From NCBI RefSeq assembly GCF_900105205.1, contig NZ_FNSQ01000005.1, forward strand, positions 1,736,001-1,800,000: 64,000 bases of DNA. The letters are read 5' to 3'. The stretch's first letter is position 1; every line of letters starts with the position of its first letter. The notes beneath the pieces are model-generated. The model did not search any database. It saw only the letters and a program-made list of their open reading frames with translations, and was not told where the DNA came from. The DNA comes from Microbacterium hydrocarbonoxydans. GTDB taxonomy: Bacteria; Actinomycetota; Actinomycetes; Actinomycetales; Microbacteriaceae. The position numbers and the translations under genes are program-made. Shown here one piece after another: positions 46,920 through 54,624 of this stretch.

Positions 46920-46967
46920 GTCGCCTACGAAGGCCGTCGCCTGCGACGGTCGTCGCCTACGAAGGCC
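46920..46967 (+). repeat. 16-base direct repeat after rpmE2
   Basis: GTCGCCTACGAAGGCC occurs at 46920-46935 and 46952-46967, 32 bases apart, with a related GTCGCCTGCGACGG between. The second copy runs into the rpmE2 terminator. Confidence 0.7.
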
Positions 46968-46996
46968 CCGTACTCTCCGGAGTGCGGGGCTTTCGT
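46965..46996 (+). terminator. Intrinsic terminator after rpmE2
   Basis: GCCCCGTACTC (46965-46975) pairs with GAGTGCGGGGC (46980-46990), with one T-G wobble and a TCCG loop, followed by TTTCG. Confidence 0.8.
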
Positions 46997-47016
46997 CGTA
47001 TGCCTCGCGATCGCAG

Positions 47017-47298
47017 TCAGACCTCGATGACGATGCGCTCGTCGTCGATCCTGCCCAACGGGTCGCCCGGTGCCGGCGCGGGGGCGGTGCGCTGCGTCTG
47101 GCGGTCCCGCTCCGAGCCGGCCTCATGCGCAGACGGCATCCACACTGCGTCGAACGACCCGCCGAGTCCGCCGCCCGCGCTCTCGTACTTCCTCTCGAGC
47201 GGCGTGCGGGCGTACACCGCCACGATCACCACCACGATCGCGGTCGCGATCACGAGAAGGATCGCGATCGTGAGCAGGGTCCCGAGGATGTCGGCCAT
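47017..47298 (-). CDS. Small single-pass membrane protein, unknown function
   Basis: A 93-residue protein. Residues 5-30 form one strong membrane helix (LLTIAILLVIATAIVVVIVA), followed by a basic stop-transfer region and a polar C-terminal tail of about 60 residues that ends GRIDDERIVIEV. I do not recognise a family. It lies between the converging rpmE2 gene and the frameshifted peptidase gene on the same strand. Confidence 0.65.
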   Translation of the reverse strand: MADILGTLLTIAILLVIATAIVVVIVAVYARTPLERKYESAGGGLGGSFDAVWMPSAHEAGSERDRQTQRTAPAPAPGDPLGRIDDERIVIEV

Positions 47299-47352
47299 GC
47301 CTCCAGGCTATGCCGGGCCTGTCCGCACCGGCATCCCTCTACGGGAGGATCT

Positions 47353-48599
47353 TCAGCGGATGCGACGACCGTGCGCGAGATCGATGAGACGCGAGAGCAC
47401 CGGGCCCGATCGCAGACCGTTGTGCTCATGCTCGCTCGTGATCCAGAGCTCGACGCCCGGCAGCAGCCGCGCGGTCTCGAGCGAGAACTCCAGAGGAACG
47501 TAGACGTCGTTCGCGTAGACCGCCGCAGCGCCGGTGGCACCGGATGCTCCGATCGCCGGCGCGTCGTAGATGCGGGGCCACTCGTGCTCCGCCAGAGCGA
47601 GCGCCACCTCGCGCCAGGGCTGGAACGCCGGCACCGTCTCGGTCCACTCGCGCCGGATGTGCTCTCCGGTGAAGAGCGTGACGTCGTCTCGGAAGTCGTC
47701 CGGCTCGGTGCGCTCGGCCGACCACCGGGTGACGTGGCCGTTCGCATAGCTCGACTCGTGGAAGGCGAAGTACAGCGGATTGCGCCCGCTGTACGGCATC
47801 GCGTGCATGAGGTCGTGGCGGAACGCGTTCGAGGCGGGGTCGCGCTCGAGCAGCGACCACACCGTCTGCCATCCGTCGTCGGTGCCCAGGGCGGAGCCCA
47901 CCGAACGCAGACGGGATCGCGACACGACCTCGCCGTCGGGGAGCACGATCTCGCCGGCGTCCGCTCGATCGGCCAGACGCCGCATGGCGTCGCGGTGTTC
48001 AGGGAAGCGGCGGTAGTAGCGCTCGGATGCGGTGCGCATCTTGTCGTAGCAGAGGGCGTACACCTCGTCCGGATGCCGATCGACCGTGCTCAGGCCCCGG
48101 TGATGAAGACGTCCGCCAACGAGTTCGCATCCGTCGACAGGTAGGCGAGCGTCGTGAAGCCGCCGAACGACTGGCCGAGGACGCTCCATAACTCTGCTCC
48201 GAGGTGCTCGCGCATGGCCTCGCAGTCCCGCACGATCGCGTCGGCCCGGAGGTGCGTGAGGTACTCGGCGACCGCAGCGGAGCCCCGCTCGAGGTCGCCG
48301 TCGCCCACCGGGGACGAGAGTCCGGTTCCGCGCTGGTCGAGCATGACCACCCGGTAGTGTGTGAGCGCCTCATCGAGCCAGGCGGGCGAAGTGGACGAGT
48401 GGAAGGGGCGCGGTGCCTCGTGACCGGGGCCGCCCTGCAGGAACACCAGGTGGGGCAGCGTCTCGCCGCCCTCTCGGGAGATCACTCTCGCGAAGATCTC
48501 GATGGTGCGGGTGTCTCCAGGGTCACCCCAGACGAGCGGCACGGTCAGCGTGTGGTCCTCGACGGTCAGATCGAGCAGGCGGCGGATGGTGGTCGTCAT
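47353..48599 (-). pseudogene. Frameshifted proline iminopeptidase-like hydrolase (peptidase S33)
   Basis: Two adjacent frames together encode one alpha/beta hydrolase of about 415 residues. The N-terminal part (ATG 48599 to a TGA at 48090) has the oxyanion motif LQGGPGHEAP, DQRGTGLSSP and the nucleophile elbow GQSFGG, and ends VFITGA. The family continuation (GLSTVDRHPDEVYALCYDKM onward) is in the next frame, to 47353, and carries the likely acid in ANDVYVPLEF and the histidine in EHEHNGLR. One missing G in the run at 48095-48098 (CCCC on the plus strand) explains the shift. Intact, it would cleave N-terminal proline or similar residues. A sequencing error is possible. It starts one base after the GmrSD-like gene's stop. 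Confidence 0.85.
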
Positions 48600-48600
48600 G

Positions 48601-50604
48601 TCACATCACATTCCCGATGTAGGAGTACTTGACGAAGACCTCCGAGGCGATGCCCGCCTCGTGGAGCACGCCCTGTACCGCGTTCATCATGTAGTTCGAA
48701 TCCCACCCCATGTAGAGGTGGTGCGAGTCGTCGAGCTGGTCCCACTGACCCTTCCAGGCCCTGTCATCGTAGATCGGACCGCCGTGCGTGCGGCAGTAGG
48801 CGACCGCTGCCTCTCGGGTGTCGGTCCAGGCACGACGGAAGACGCGGTTGAAGAGATGCCTGACGTCATAGACCTCCCAGCGCTCGCCCCGGTACTCGAC
48901 GTACTCGAACTCGCGCTCCCACCCGGCGGGCCACCCTCGGCGCCGCACCGCGTCGAGGATCGGCGTGAGCCCGTCGTCGTCGATCTCCGGGAGTGCAGGG
49001 CGCGCCCAGATCCGCAGCAGGTCGGCGGTGAGGCGCACCGTGCGCTCCGAGATGGCGGCGGTACCCCACACGGGCGACGACTGGAGAGCCTTCGTCTCGG
49101 GAACCGAACTGCGCGCGTACGCGGTGTCGCGCTTCACGGCATAGGACTCCCCGAACACACGCTCAGCGAGCCCCTGCTCGAGCAGGGTCAGGTTGCCGAG
49201 CGTGGGAGCGAGGGCGCGGTGCGCGTTGCGCTCGTCGTCGGAGTACTCGATCCACGGACGCAGGCCATCGCCGGACCAGCTGTCGCTCGGCACCGTCGGC
49301 ACGATGTGCTCGACGTCGAAGTCGTCCGGATCGTCGACCCCCTCGATGCGACCAAGCACATAGGCGGGATGCGGGAGCTCGCTGTACTTCAGCACGGCGC
49401 TCACGCGCTCGTCCGACGGGGTGATCCGCGCGAAGGCGCGAGCCAGCGCGTCCCGGCCGTTCGCCCTGGCTCGACAGAGACGCGCGACCAGGCGCTCGTT
49501 CGGGAGGTTCACGAGCGTGCGGCGCAGATACATCGCCTGGATCCACTCGAGGGTCTCGAGGAGCTCGTCCCGCCCGATGAGTCCATGGGCATGATCGCTG
49601 TACACGCTCAGCACGAGCGGATAGGCCGCGCGCCCGAAGGTGTTGACATGGCGCAGCTGCCGGGCGATCTCGGGATCCTGTTCGAGGGACGGGTCGAGCA
49701 GCACGCCGTAGATCTCGGCGTAGTGACGCCAGACCTCGGCATCCGCCTGCAGGTGCTCGACGTCGACGCGGGGGAAGGACTGCCGGAACGCGCTGTACAC
49801 GCCGTGCTCGCCGTTGGCGGCAACCTCGCGCCCGGTGGTCATCACGAGGTAGTGGCGCCAGAACGCGCCGATCGTCTCGCCGGTGTGGCGTTCGATCGGA
49901 AGCCAGAAGCGCGCCTCCACGTCGAGCTGCTCGGCGTGCGTGAGTCCCATCAGGATGTAGTTGTGGATCAGCTCGTGATCGCGCAGCGGCTCGCCCGTGG
50001 AGTTGAGGCTCTCGAAGATCTGCTGTGCGTTCGCCTCGGCCTCGAGGGTGATGGAGACGTGCTCGAGCCGTCGGAGTCCGCTCCAGATCAGCGGGGCCTC
50101 ATCGGCGTGCACCTGGCTGCGGAAGAAGGCGTAGTTATCGTCGAACCGGGACTCGCGGTCGGCGTGATCGCCGCGCTCGAGCACGACGGACTCGTACAGC
50201 TCGGCCCACGCGGCGTGCGGCCGGAGCTTGGTGCGCGACCTGTCGTCCGGCCGCACGAGCACCCGGTCGAGTTCGGCGGCCAGTTCGGGGGAGGAGTCCT
50301 GCACCGCGTGGCGGAGCGCCGCGACCAGGAGCATGAGGGTGGTGATGCGCTGCTGGCCGTCGATCAGCACGAGGTCGGTGTCGGCGTCGGAGTCGTCGGC
50401 GGCCGACAGGATCGAGCCGATGAAGTGGCGATGCGAGGCATCCTGTCGCGCGACCGCCCTGACATCCGCCAGCAGCTGCTCGCAGCCGCCGATGTCCCAG
50501 CGGTACTGACGCTGATACACCGGGACGACGATGGTCGTGGAGTCCTGTGCGAGCCACTCGATCGTGTTGACAGCTGTCGCCTCGACGTTGGTCGCAGTGC
50601 TCAT
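48601..50604 (-). CDS. GmrSD-type DUF262-DUF1524 nuclease, putative phage defence
   Basis: A single polypeptide of 667 residues. The N-terminal ParB-like DUF262 domain has VPVYQRQYRW (27-36) and LIDGQQRITTL (80-90), and the FESLNSTGEPLRDHELIHNYIL segment near 198. The HNH-type DUF1524 domain has EHIVP (H433) and GNLTLL (N471) followed by the expected Phe/Lys/Tyr/Ser pattern, so both catalytic regions look intact. Residues from about 560 form an extra C-terminal domain rich in aromatics (WKGQWDQLDD, LYMGWDSNYM) that I cannot name. Fused GmrSD proteins restrict phage DNA with modified bases; this role is inferred. The stop codon is one base before the broken peptidase gene. Confidence 0.85.
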   Translation of the reverse strand: MSTATNVEATAVNTIEWLAQDSTTIVVPVYQRQYRWDIGGCEQLLADVRAVARQDASHRHFIGSILSAADDSDADTDLVLIDGQQRITTLMLLVAALRHAVQDSSPELAAELDRVLVRPDDRSRTKLRPHAAWAELYESVVLERGDHADRESRFDDNYAFFRSQVHADEAPLIWSGLRRLEHVSITLEAEANAQQIFESLNSTGEPLRDHELIHNYILMGLTHAEQLDVEARFWLPIERHTGETIGAFWRHYLVMTTGREVAANGEHGVYSAFRQSFPRVDVEHLQADAEVWRHYAEIYGVLLDPSLEQDPEIARQLRHVNTFGRAAYPLVLSVYSDHAHGLIGRDELLETLEWIQAMYLRRTLVNLPNERLVARLCRARANGRDALARAFARITPSDERVSAVLKYSELPHPAYVLGRIEGVDDPDDFDVEHIVPTVPSDSWSGDGLRPWIEYSDDERNAHRALAPTLGNLTLLEQGLAERVFGESYAVKRDTAYARSSVPETKALQSSPVWGTAAISERTVRLTADLLRIWARPALPEIDDDGLTPILDAVRRRGWPAGWEREFEYVEYRGERWEVYDVRHLFNRVFRRAWTDTREAAVAYCRTHGGPIYDDRAWKGQWDQLDDSHHLYMGWDSNYMMNAVQGVLHEAGIASEVFVKYSYIGNVM

Positions 50605-50714
50605 GCTGGTGTCTCGTCCTCCCGTAACGCCCGGCGCCGAGGAGTCGCCAGGCGCCCGGATCAGTCTATTCGCTTATTCACGGCGGCCCTCGGCGGCGCT
50701 CCAGAGGCGCACTG

Positions 50715-50729
50715 TTAGGCTTGCCTTAT
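50715..50729 (+). promoter_or_regulatory. Possible DtxR/IdeR iron box
   Basis: TTAGGCTTGCCTTAT contains the perfect palindrome AGGCTTGCCT and resembles the right two thirds of the DtxR/IdeR consensus. It lies 52 bases upstream of the oxygenase-like gene and about 110 bases upstream of the GmrSD-type gene on the other strand. The left third of the consensus is not present, so the assignment is tentative. Confidence 0.45.
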
Positions 50730-50780
50730 CAGGGCCTGTTAAAACGTGCTGGCCCCCGATGAAAGGATCTGGTTCAGATC

Positions 50781-51554
50781 ATGGGATACATCAAGTCCAA
50801 AGCCCTCGAAGACAAGGGTTTCGTCGTCCTCGACAGCTATGACCAGGAGCTCGACCCCAAGGAGTGGCTCGACATCGAGTACAACGACTGGAAGTCCTCG
50901 GGCGACACCCGCTTCGCGCCGCTCGCGAGCGCCAAGGGCGAGATCGAGTGCAACGGCTTCTGGAACCACAAGCCGCCGCGCACCGACAAGGACGGCGTCT
51001 GGATCGACTCGCAGACCGCGAAGGCTCCGAACCTGACGCGTCGCGCGCAGGAGCCCGGTGCCAACGTCGGTCGCTGCCGCGTCATCGAGCTGCAGCCGAC
51101 CCCGTACGGCGAGTGCCTGTACAACCTGCACCAGGACGACAACAACCGTCTGAACCCCGACGGCACCGGCTGGGTCGTGCGCGGGTTCTTCAACCTCAGC
51201 GACGACAAGGACAGCTTCTTCGTCCTGCGTGAGAACCGCACGGACCCCAGCATCGAGTACCGCATCGCGCTGCCGGCCGGTGCGCAGCTGATCGTCGACA
51301 CGCAGCGTCTCTGGCACGCGGCGACGCACGTGGGCACCGAGCCGCGCTACTGCCTCATCACCTCGTGGACCTCGGGCCCCGAGCTCGACGCCTACATCGA
51401 GAAGTACCACGGCACCCAGGACGTGCCCAACGTCGAGGTGCCGCAGGACGTCCTCGAGGCGGGTTACGCGGAGCAGGCTCGTCGCGATGCCGCTCGCGCC
51501 GCGTACTACGCCGCCAAGGGCCAGCAGGTCAAGCAGGCCATGAGCGAGGCATGA
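50781..51554 (+). CDS. Putative 2-oxoglutarate/Fe(II)-dependent oxygenase
   Basis: A 257-residue soluble protein, annotated from its facial-triad pattern and not from a known family. H117 and D119 (NLHQDDN) give the H-x-D pair, H179 (RLWHAATHVG) the distal histidine, and R189 ten residues later would bind 2-oxoglutarate; the spacing and the surrounding strands (WVVRGFFNLSDD, QLIVDTQ, YCLITSW) fit a double-stranded beta helix. The C-terminal 40 residues are Ala-rich and helical. The substrate is unknown. A possible iron box lies upstream, which would suit an iron enzyme. The ATG at 50781 has AAAGGA about 13 bases upstream. Confidence 0.65.
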   Translation: MGYIKSKALEDKGFVVLDSYDQELDPKEWLDIEYNDWKSSGDTRFAPLASAKGEIECNGFWNHKPPRTDKDGVWIDSQTAKAPNLTRRAQEPGANVGRCRVIELQPTPYGECLYNLHQDDNNRLNPDGTGWVVRGFFNLSDDKDSFFVLRENRTDPSIEYRIALPAGAQLIVDTQRLWHAATHVGTEPRYCLITSWTSGPELDAYIEKYHGTQDVPNVEVPQDVLEAGYAEQARRDAARAAYYAAKGQQVKQAMSEA

Positions 51555-51585
51555 TCCTCGTCTGAATCGGGACCGGTGACGGTCC

Positions 51586-51616
51586 GAAGGCCCCGGTCCC
51601 GCAGACCGGGGCCTTC
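51586..51616 (+). terminator. Intrinsic terminator after the oxygenase-like gene
   Basis: GAAGGCCCCGGT (51586-51597) pairs perfectly with ACCGGGGCCTTC (51605-51616) around a seven-base loop. Only a short T-containing stretch follows (GTCGTCG). Confidence 0.8.
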
Positions 51617-51623
51617 GTCGTCG

Positions 51624-51641
51624 AATCACATGCTTGTGATT
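51624..51641. promoter_or_regulatory. Palindromic operator-like site upstream of DUF3145
   Basis: AATCACA (51624-51630) and TGTGATT (51635-51641) form an inverted repeat with the four-base spacer TGCT, about 100 bases upstream of the DUF3145 gene. The regulator is unknown. Confidence 0.5.
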
Positions 51642-51653
51642 TCGCCTGGTCTG

Positions 51654-51687
51654 GGCGAGAATGGGCGCATAACCGCATATTCTCGCC
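51654..51687. promoter_or_regulatory. GGCGAGAAT/ATTCTCGCC dyad over the DUF3145 promoter
   Basis: Nine-base arms at 51654-51662 and 51679-51687 are perfect complements, 16 bases apart. TATTCT (51678-51683) within the right arm is a plausible -10 hexamer, and the left arm covers the -35 position, so the dyad flanks the core promoter. A further TTCTCG follows at 51690. Confidence 0.55.
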
Positions 51688-51741
51688 AGTTCTCGTGGTT
51701 CAGGTCGTTGGGGAAGACGCACCTGATGAAACGGAGAGATC

Positions 51742-52245
51742 ATGGCGACGGCTTACGCACGCGGAGTGGTGTTCATCCACTCTGCCCCTCGCGCGCTCTG
51801 CCCGCACCTGGAATGGGCGGTCGGACGCGCTATCGGTCGTGCGGTGAACTTCGACTGGAGCGACCAGCCCGTGCTCGACGGTGCACGCCGAGCCGAGTTC
51901 TACTGGGACGGCCCGGTCGGCACGGGTGCCGTTCTCGCGACCGCGATCCGCGGCTGGGAGCACCTGCGTTTCGAGGTGACCGAGGACCCGACGCCGCGCA
52001 GCGACGGCGGTCGCTGGCTGCATACACCTGACCTCGGCATCCACTACGCCCAGACGGATGCGGCCGGCAACATCGTGATCGGCGAGGACCGCATCCGCTA
52101 CGCCATGGAGATCGCGGCCGGCAGCGCGACCGAGCTGCAGCGTGAGCTCGACATCGCCCTCGGCTCCGCCTGGGACGAGGAGCTCGAGCCGTTCCGGCAT
52201 GCGAGCGACGACGCACGGGTGGTGTGGCTCCACAAGGTGGGGTAG
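51742..52245 (+). CDS. DUF3145 family protein
   Basis: A 167-residue soluble protein conserved in actinobacteria. It begins with TAYARGVVFIHSAPRALCPHLEWAVG, then VNFDWSDQPVLDGARRAEFYW and a C-terminal RHASDDARVVWLHKVG, all typical of DUF3145. No catalytic motif is evident and the function is unknown. A GGAGAG ribosome site is just upstream. The promoter region holds two dyads. Confidence 0.9.
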   Translation: MATAYARGVVFIHSAPRALCPHLEWAVGRAIGRAVNFDWSDQPVLDGARRAEFYWDGPVGTGAVLATAIRGWEHLRFEVTEDPTPRSDGGRWLHTPDLGIHYAQTDAAGNIVIGEDRIRYAMEIAAGSATELQRELDIALGSAWDEELEPFRHASDDARVVWLHKVG

Positions 52246-52335
52246 CCCGGCACAGAGACCTGGAGCGGGAAGGCGCGAGTATCGGATGCCGGTGAGTGAT
52301 CCCGGACGCTGAGAAGGCGAATACCTGCTCCACAT

Positions 52336-52381
52336 GACGAGGACCCCGTCCCTGATCTCAGGGGGGCGGGGTCCTCGTCAT
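52336..52381. terminator. Bidirectional terminator between DUF3145 and yczR
   Basis: A 14-base perfect stem, TGACGAGGACCCCG (52336-52349) with CGGGGTCCTCGTCA (52368-52381), lies between converging genes. The inner bases can extend the stem. Confidence 0.8.
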
Positions 52382-52387
52382 GTCGGA

Positions 52388-53794
52388 TCAGATGACCGCC
52401 GAGCGCGGCATCTCCTCGCGGATCGACGAGGCACCGGACATGACGTCGTCCCAGGCGAGCCGAAGGCGGTCCATCGCCTCGGCCGTCCGCTCCGGGGTCA
52501 GGGTGATCGGGAGCCGCAGTCGTCGCTCGAGCACGCCGCCCGTCGAGAAGCGGGGACCTGGCGGAAGGATGAGCCCGCGGTCGCGCGCAGCCAACGACAG
52601 TGCGGTCGAGACGGGCGCGCCGAGGTCGAGCCAGGTCGAGAGGCCGCCGCTGGTCAGGGGGAGGGGGATGCCGGTGCCGATGCTCGCGAGTCCGGTGGCG
52701 ACAGCCGCACGCCCTGCCCGCAGACGCTCGGCGACGTGCGACGTGAGTGCCGGCATCTCCTGCAGGAGCTCTGCGGCGATGCACTGCTCCAGCAGGGCCG
52801 TCCCGAGCTCGAACGACGGACGGGTGGCGAGCAGACGCGCGATGAGCGACCGCTCCGCGCGGATCCATCCGATCCGCAGACCTCCCCACGCGATCTTCGA
52901 CATCGAGCCGACGGTGATCACCGCCGGACTGAAGGCGGCCATCGGCTGCGGCGACCACCCGCGGTCGATGTCGAGCTCCGCGGTCGTCTCGTCCACGATC
53001 AGGTGCGTCCCGGCATGGCGGGCCGAGGTGGCGATGCGCGACCTCGCTGCGTCCGACAGCGTCGCCCCGGTGGGATTGTGGAAGTCGGGGATCAGGTATG
53101 CGACGTGCGGACGCTCGCGCAGCAGGGTGTCGGTGAGATGCCGCTCGTCCCAGCCATCGACGTCGACGGGGGTCGGGAGCATCCGATAGCCGTGCCGATG
53201 CAGTGCCTCGAGCGCATGCGGAAACGTGGGCTGCTCGACCAGCGCCCGCTCGCCCCGTCTGCCGACGGTGGCCAGCACGAGATGGAACGCGTTGAGGGCC
53301 CCGGAGGTGATGATGATCTCATCGGCGTCGGTCTCGACGCCCCGCTCGGTGAAGCGCCGCGCGACGGCCTCGCGCAGCTCGGGGAGTCCCCGCAGCGAGT
53401 ATCCGCTGGTGCCACGCAGTGCCGCGAGACGGGGGAGGGAGCGCACGGTCGCGTCGTACAGCCCTGGTGTGGAGTCCATCGACGCGATCGAGAGATCGAT
53501 CGCGGAGTCGTCGTCCGCTGCGGGAGCGGAGACGGTGGTGTGCGGCAGCGCGACGCGCGTGCCGCCGCCGTGCAGGCGCGACACGTAGCCGTCCTGCTCC
53601 AACAGGCCGTAAGCGCGTGTCACGGTGGAGCGCGAGCGCCGGAGCTCGAGGGCGAGCGCTCTCTCGCTGGGGAGGCGCTCTCCGACGGTCAGGCGACCAT
53701 CGAGGACCAGCGCCCTGATCTGGCCGGCCAATGCCGTGGCGGTCGCTCCCGCGGTGTTGTGCGCGCCGAGCTGCTGGACGAGTCGAGAGGCCAT
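52388..53794 (-). CDS. yczR: MocR-family PLP-dependent regulator YczR
   Basis: A 468-residue fusion of a GntR-type winged helix (residues about 15-80, with LPSERALALELRRSRSTVTRAYGLLEQDG) and a fold-type I aminotransferase-like domain. The PLP-domain elements are DFHNPTG, VDETTAELD and SMSKIAWGGLRIGW with the PLP lysine. It diverges from the YitT/YczE-type membrane protein gene, the standard partner of YczR, and should regulate it. ATG 53794 is preferred to an upstream in-frame start at 53836 that would overlap the operator-like repeat. Confidence 0.92.
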   Translation of the reverse strand: MASRLVQQLGAHNTAGATATALAGQIRALVLDGRLTVGERLPSERALALELRRSRSTVTRAYGLLEQDGYVSRLHGGGTRVALPHTTVSAPAADDDSAIDLSIASMDSTPGLYDATVRSLPRLAALRGTSGYSLRGLPELREAVARRFTERGVETDADEIIITSGALNAFHLVLATVGRRGERALVEQPTFPHALEALHRHGYRMLPTPVDVDGWDERHLTDTLLRERPHVAYLIPDFHNPTGATLSDAARSRIATSARHAGTHLIVDETTAELDIDRGWSPQPMAAFSPAVITVGSMSKIAWGGLRIGWIRAERSLIARLLATRPSFELGTALLEQCIAAELLQEMPALTSHVAERLRAGRAAVATGLASIGTGIPLPLTSGGLSTWLDLGAPVSTALSLAARDRGLILPPGPRFSTGGVLERRLRLPITLTPERTAEAMDRLRLAWDDVMSGASSIREEMPRSAVI

Positions 53795-53810
53795 GGTTCC
53801 AGCATGCCGC

Positions 53811-53839
53811 AAAGTGGACCGAAGAAAGCAGGCCACTTT
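53811..53839. promoter_or_regulatory. Inverted repeat in the yczR-yczE intergenic region
   Basis: AAAGTGG (53811-53817) and its complement CCACTTT (53833-53839) face each other in the 95-base divergent gap. The wider forms are AAAGTGGACC on the plus strand and GGAAAGTGGCC on the minus strand. It is the most likely YczR site. Confidence 0.55.
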
Positions 53840-53889
53840 CCGCCGAGTGGTATCGCGGGGCAGGTGTCGGGTGGGGCCACGATGGAGGG

Positions 53890-54549
53890 ATGCGCTTCAC
53901 CTCCGTCTTCCTCCCGATCCGAGCCACGAGTCCGCGCGATCTCGTCGAGCGCGTCGTGCAGCTGCTCGTCGGACTCTTCCTGTACGGCGTCGCCCTCGGG
54001 CTGATGGTGCGCGGAGGCATCGGAGTGGCTCCGTGGGATGTCCTGGCCCTCGGCGTCGCCGGACAGGCAGGGATCGGCTACGGGGTCGTCACGGTGCTCG
54101 TCTCGCTGCTCGTGCTGGTGCTGTGGATCCCGCTGCGACAGCGCGTGGGGCTGGGAACCCTGCTCAATGCGCTGCTGGTGGGGCCGAGCGCCGACCTCGC
54201 CCTCGCCGTCCTTCCCGAGCCGTCGTCGCTCTGGGTGGGGGCTCCCATGTTCGTGGCTGGCCTCGTGCTGCTCGCGTTCGCGACCGGCCTCTACATCGCC
54301 GCGGACTTCGGCCCCGGCCCTCGCGACGGGCTCATGACCGGGCTCGTGCGGGTCACCGGCTGGCCGGTGTGGCTGGTGCGCACCCTCATCGAGGGCAGCG
54401 TGCTGCTCATCGGCTTCCTGCTCGGCGGACCCGTCGGCGTCGGCACGGTCCTGTTCGCGTTCGGCGTGGGGCCGTTGATCGGCTGGTTCCTGCCCTGGAC
54501 GACGCGCCTGCGACAGGCGCGTTCCCTGGTTCTCGCTCGGACCCCCTGA
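53890..54549 (+). CDS. yczE: YczE/YyaS/YitT family membrane protein
   Basis: A 219-residue membrane protein with five or six hydrophobic segments. The GLMVRGGIGVAPWDVLALG and FGPGPRDGLMTGLVRVTG motifs mark the YczE/YitT family. Function is unknown, though an exporter role has been suggested for some members. It diverges from yczR and probably depends on it. The ATG at 53890 follows GGAGGG with almost no spacer, so the true start is uncertain. Confidence 0.88.
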   Translation: MRFTSVFLPIRATSPRDLVERVVQLLVGLFLYGVALGLMVRGGIGVAPWDVLALGVAGQAGIGYGVVTVLVSLLVLVLWIPLRQRVGLGTLLNALLVGPSADLALAVLPEPSSLWVGAPMFVAGLVLLAFATGLYIAADFGPGPRDGLMTGLVRVTGWPVWLVRTLIEGSVLLIGFLLGGPVGVGTVLFAFGVGPLIGWFLPWTTRLRQARSLVLARTP

Positions 54550-54573
54550 CCCGCGGCCCATCCTGAACGCAGC

Positions 54574-54605
54574 AGAGCGGCCCCCGGTTCCCCGGGGGCC
54601 GCTCT
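54574..54605. terminator. Strong bidirectional terminator between yczE and fabF
   Basis: A perfect 14-base stem, AGAGCGGCCCCCGG (54574-54587) with CCGGGGGCCGCTCT (54592-54605), closed by TTCC, lies between two converging genes. Confidence 0.9.
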
Positions 54606-54624
54606 CATGGGTGTACTCGGTGCC

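Noticed and set aside
47353..51741. A transferred genomic island around the GmrSD-type gene
   Set aside because: No integrase, tRNA junction, flanking repeat or obvious change in base composition is visible by eye; the neighbours are ordinary chromosomal genes.
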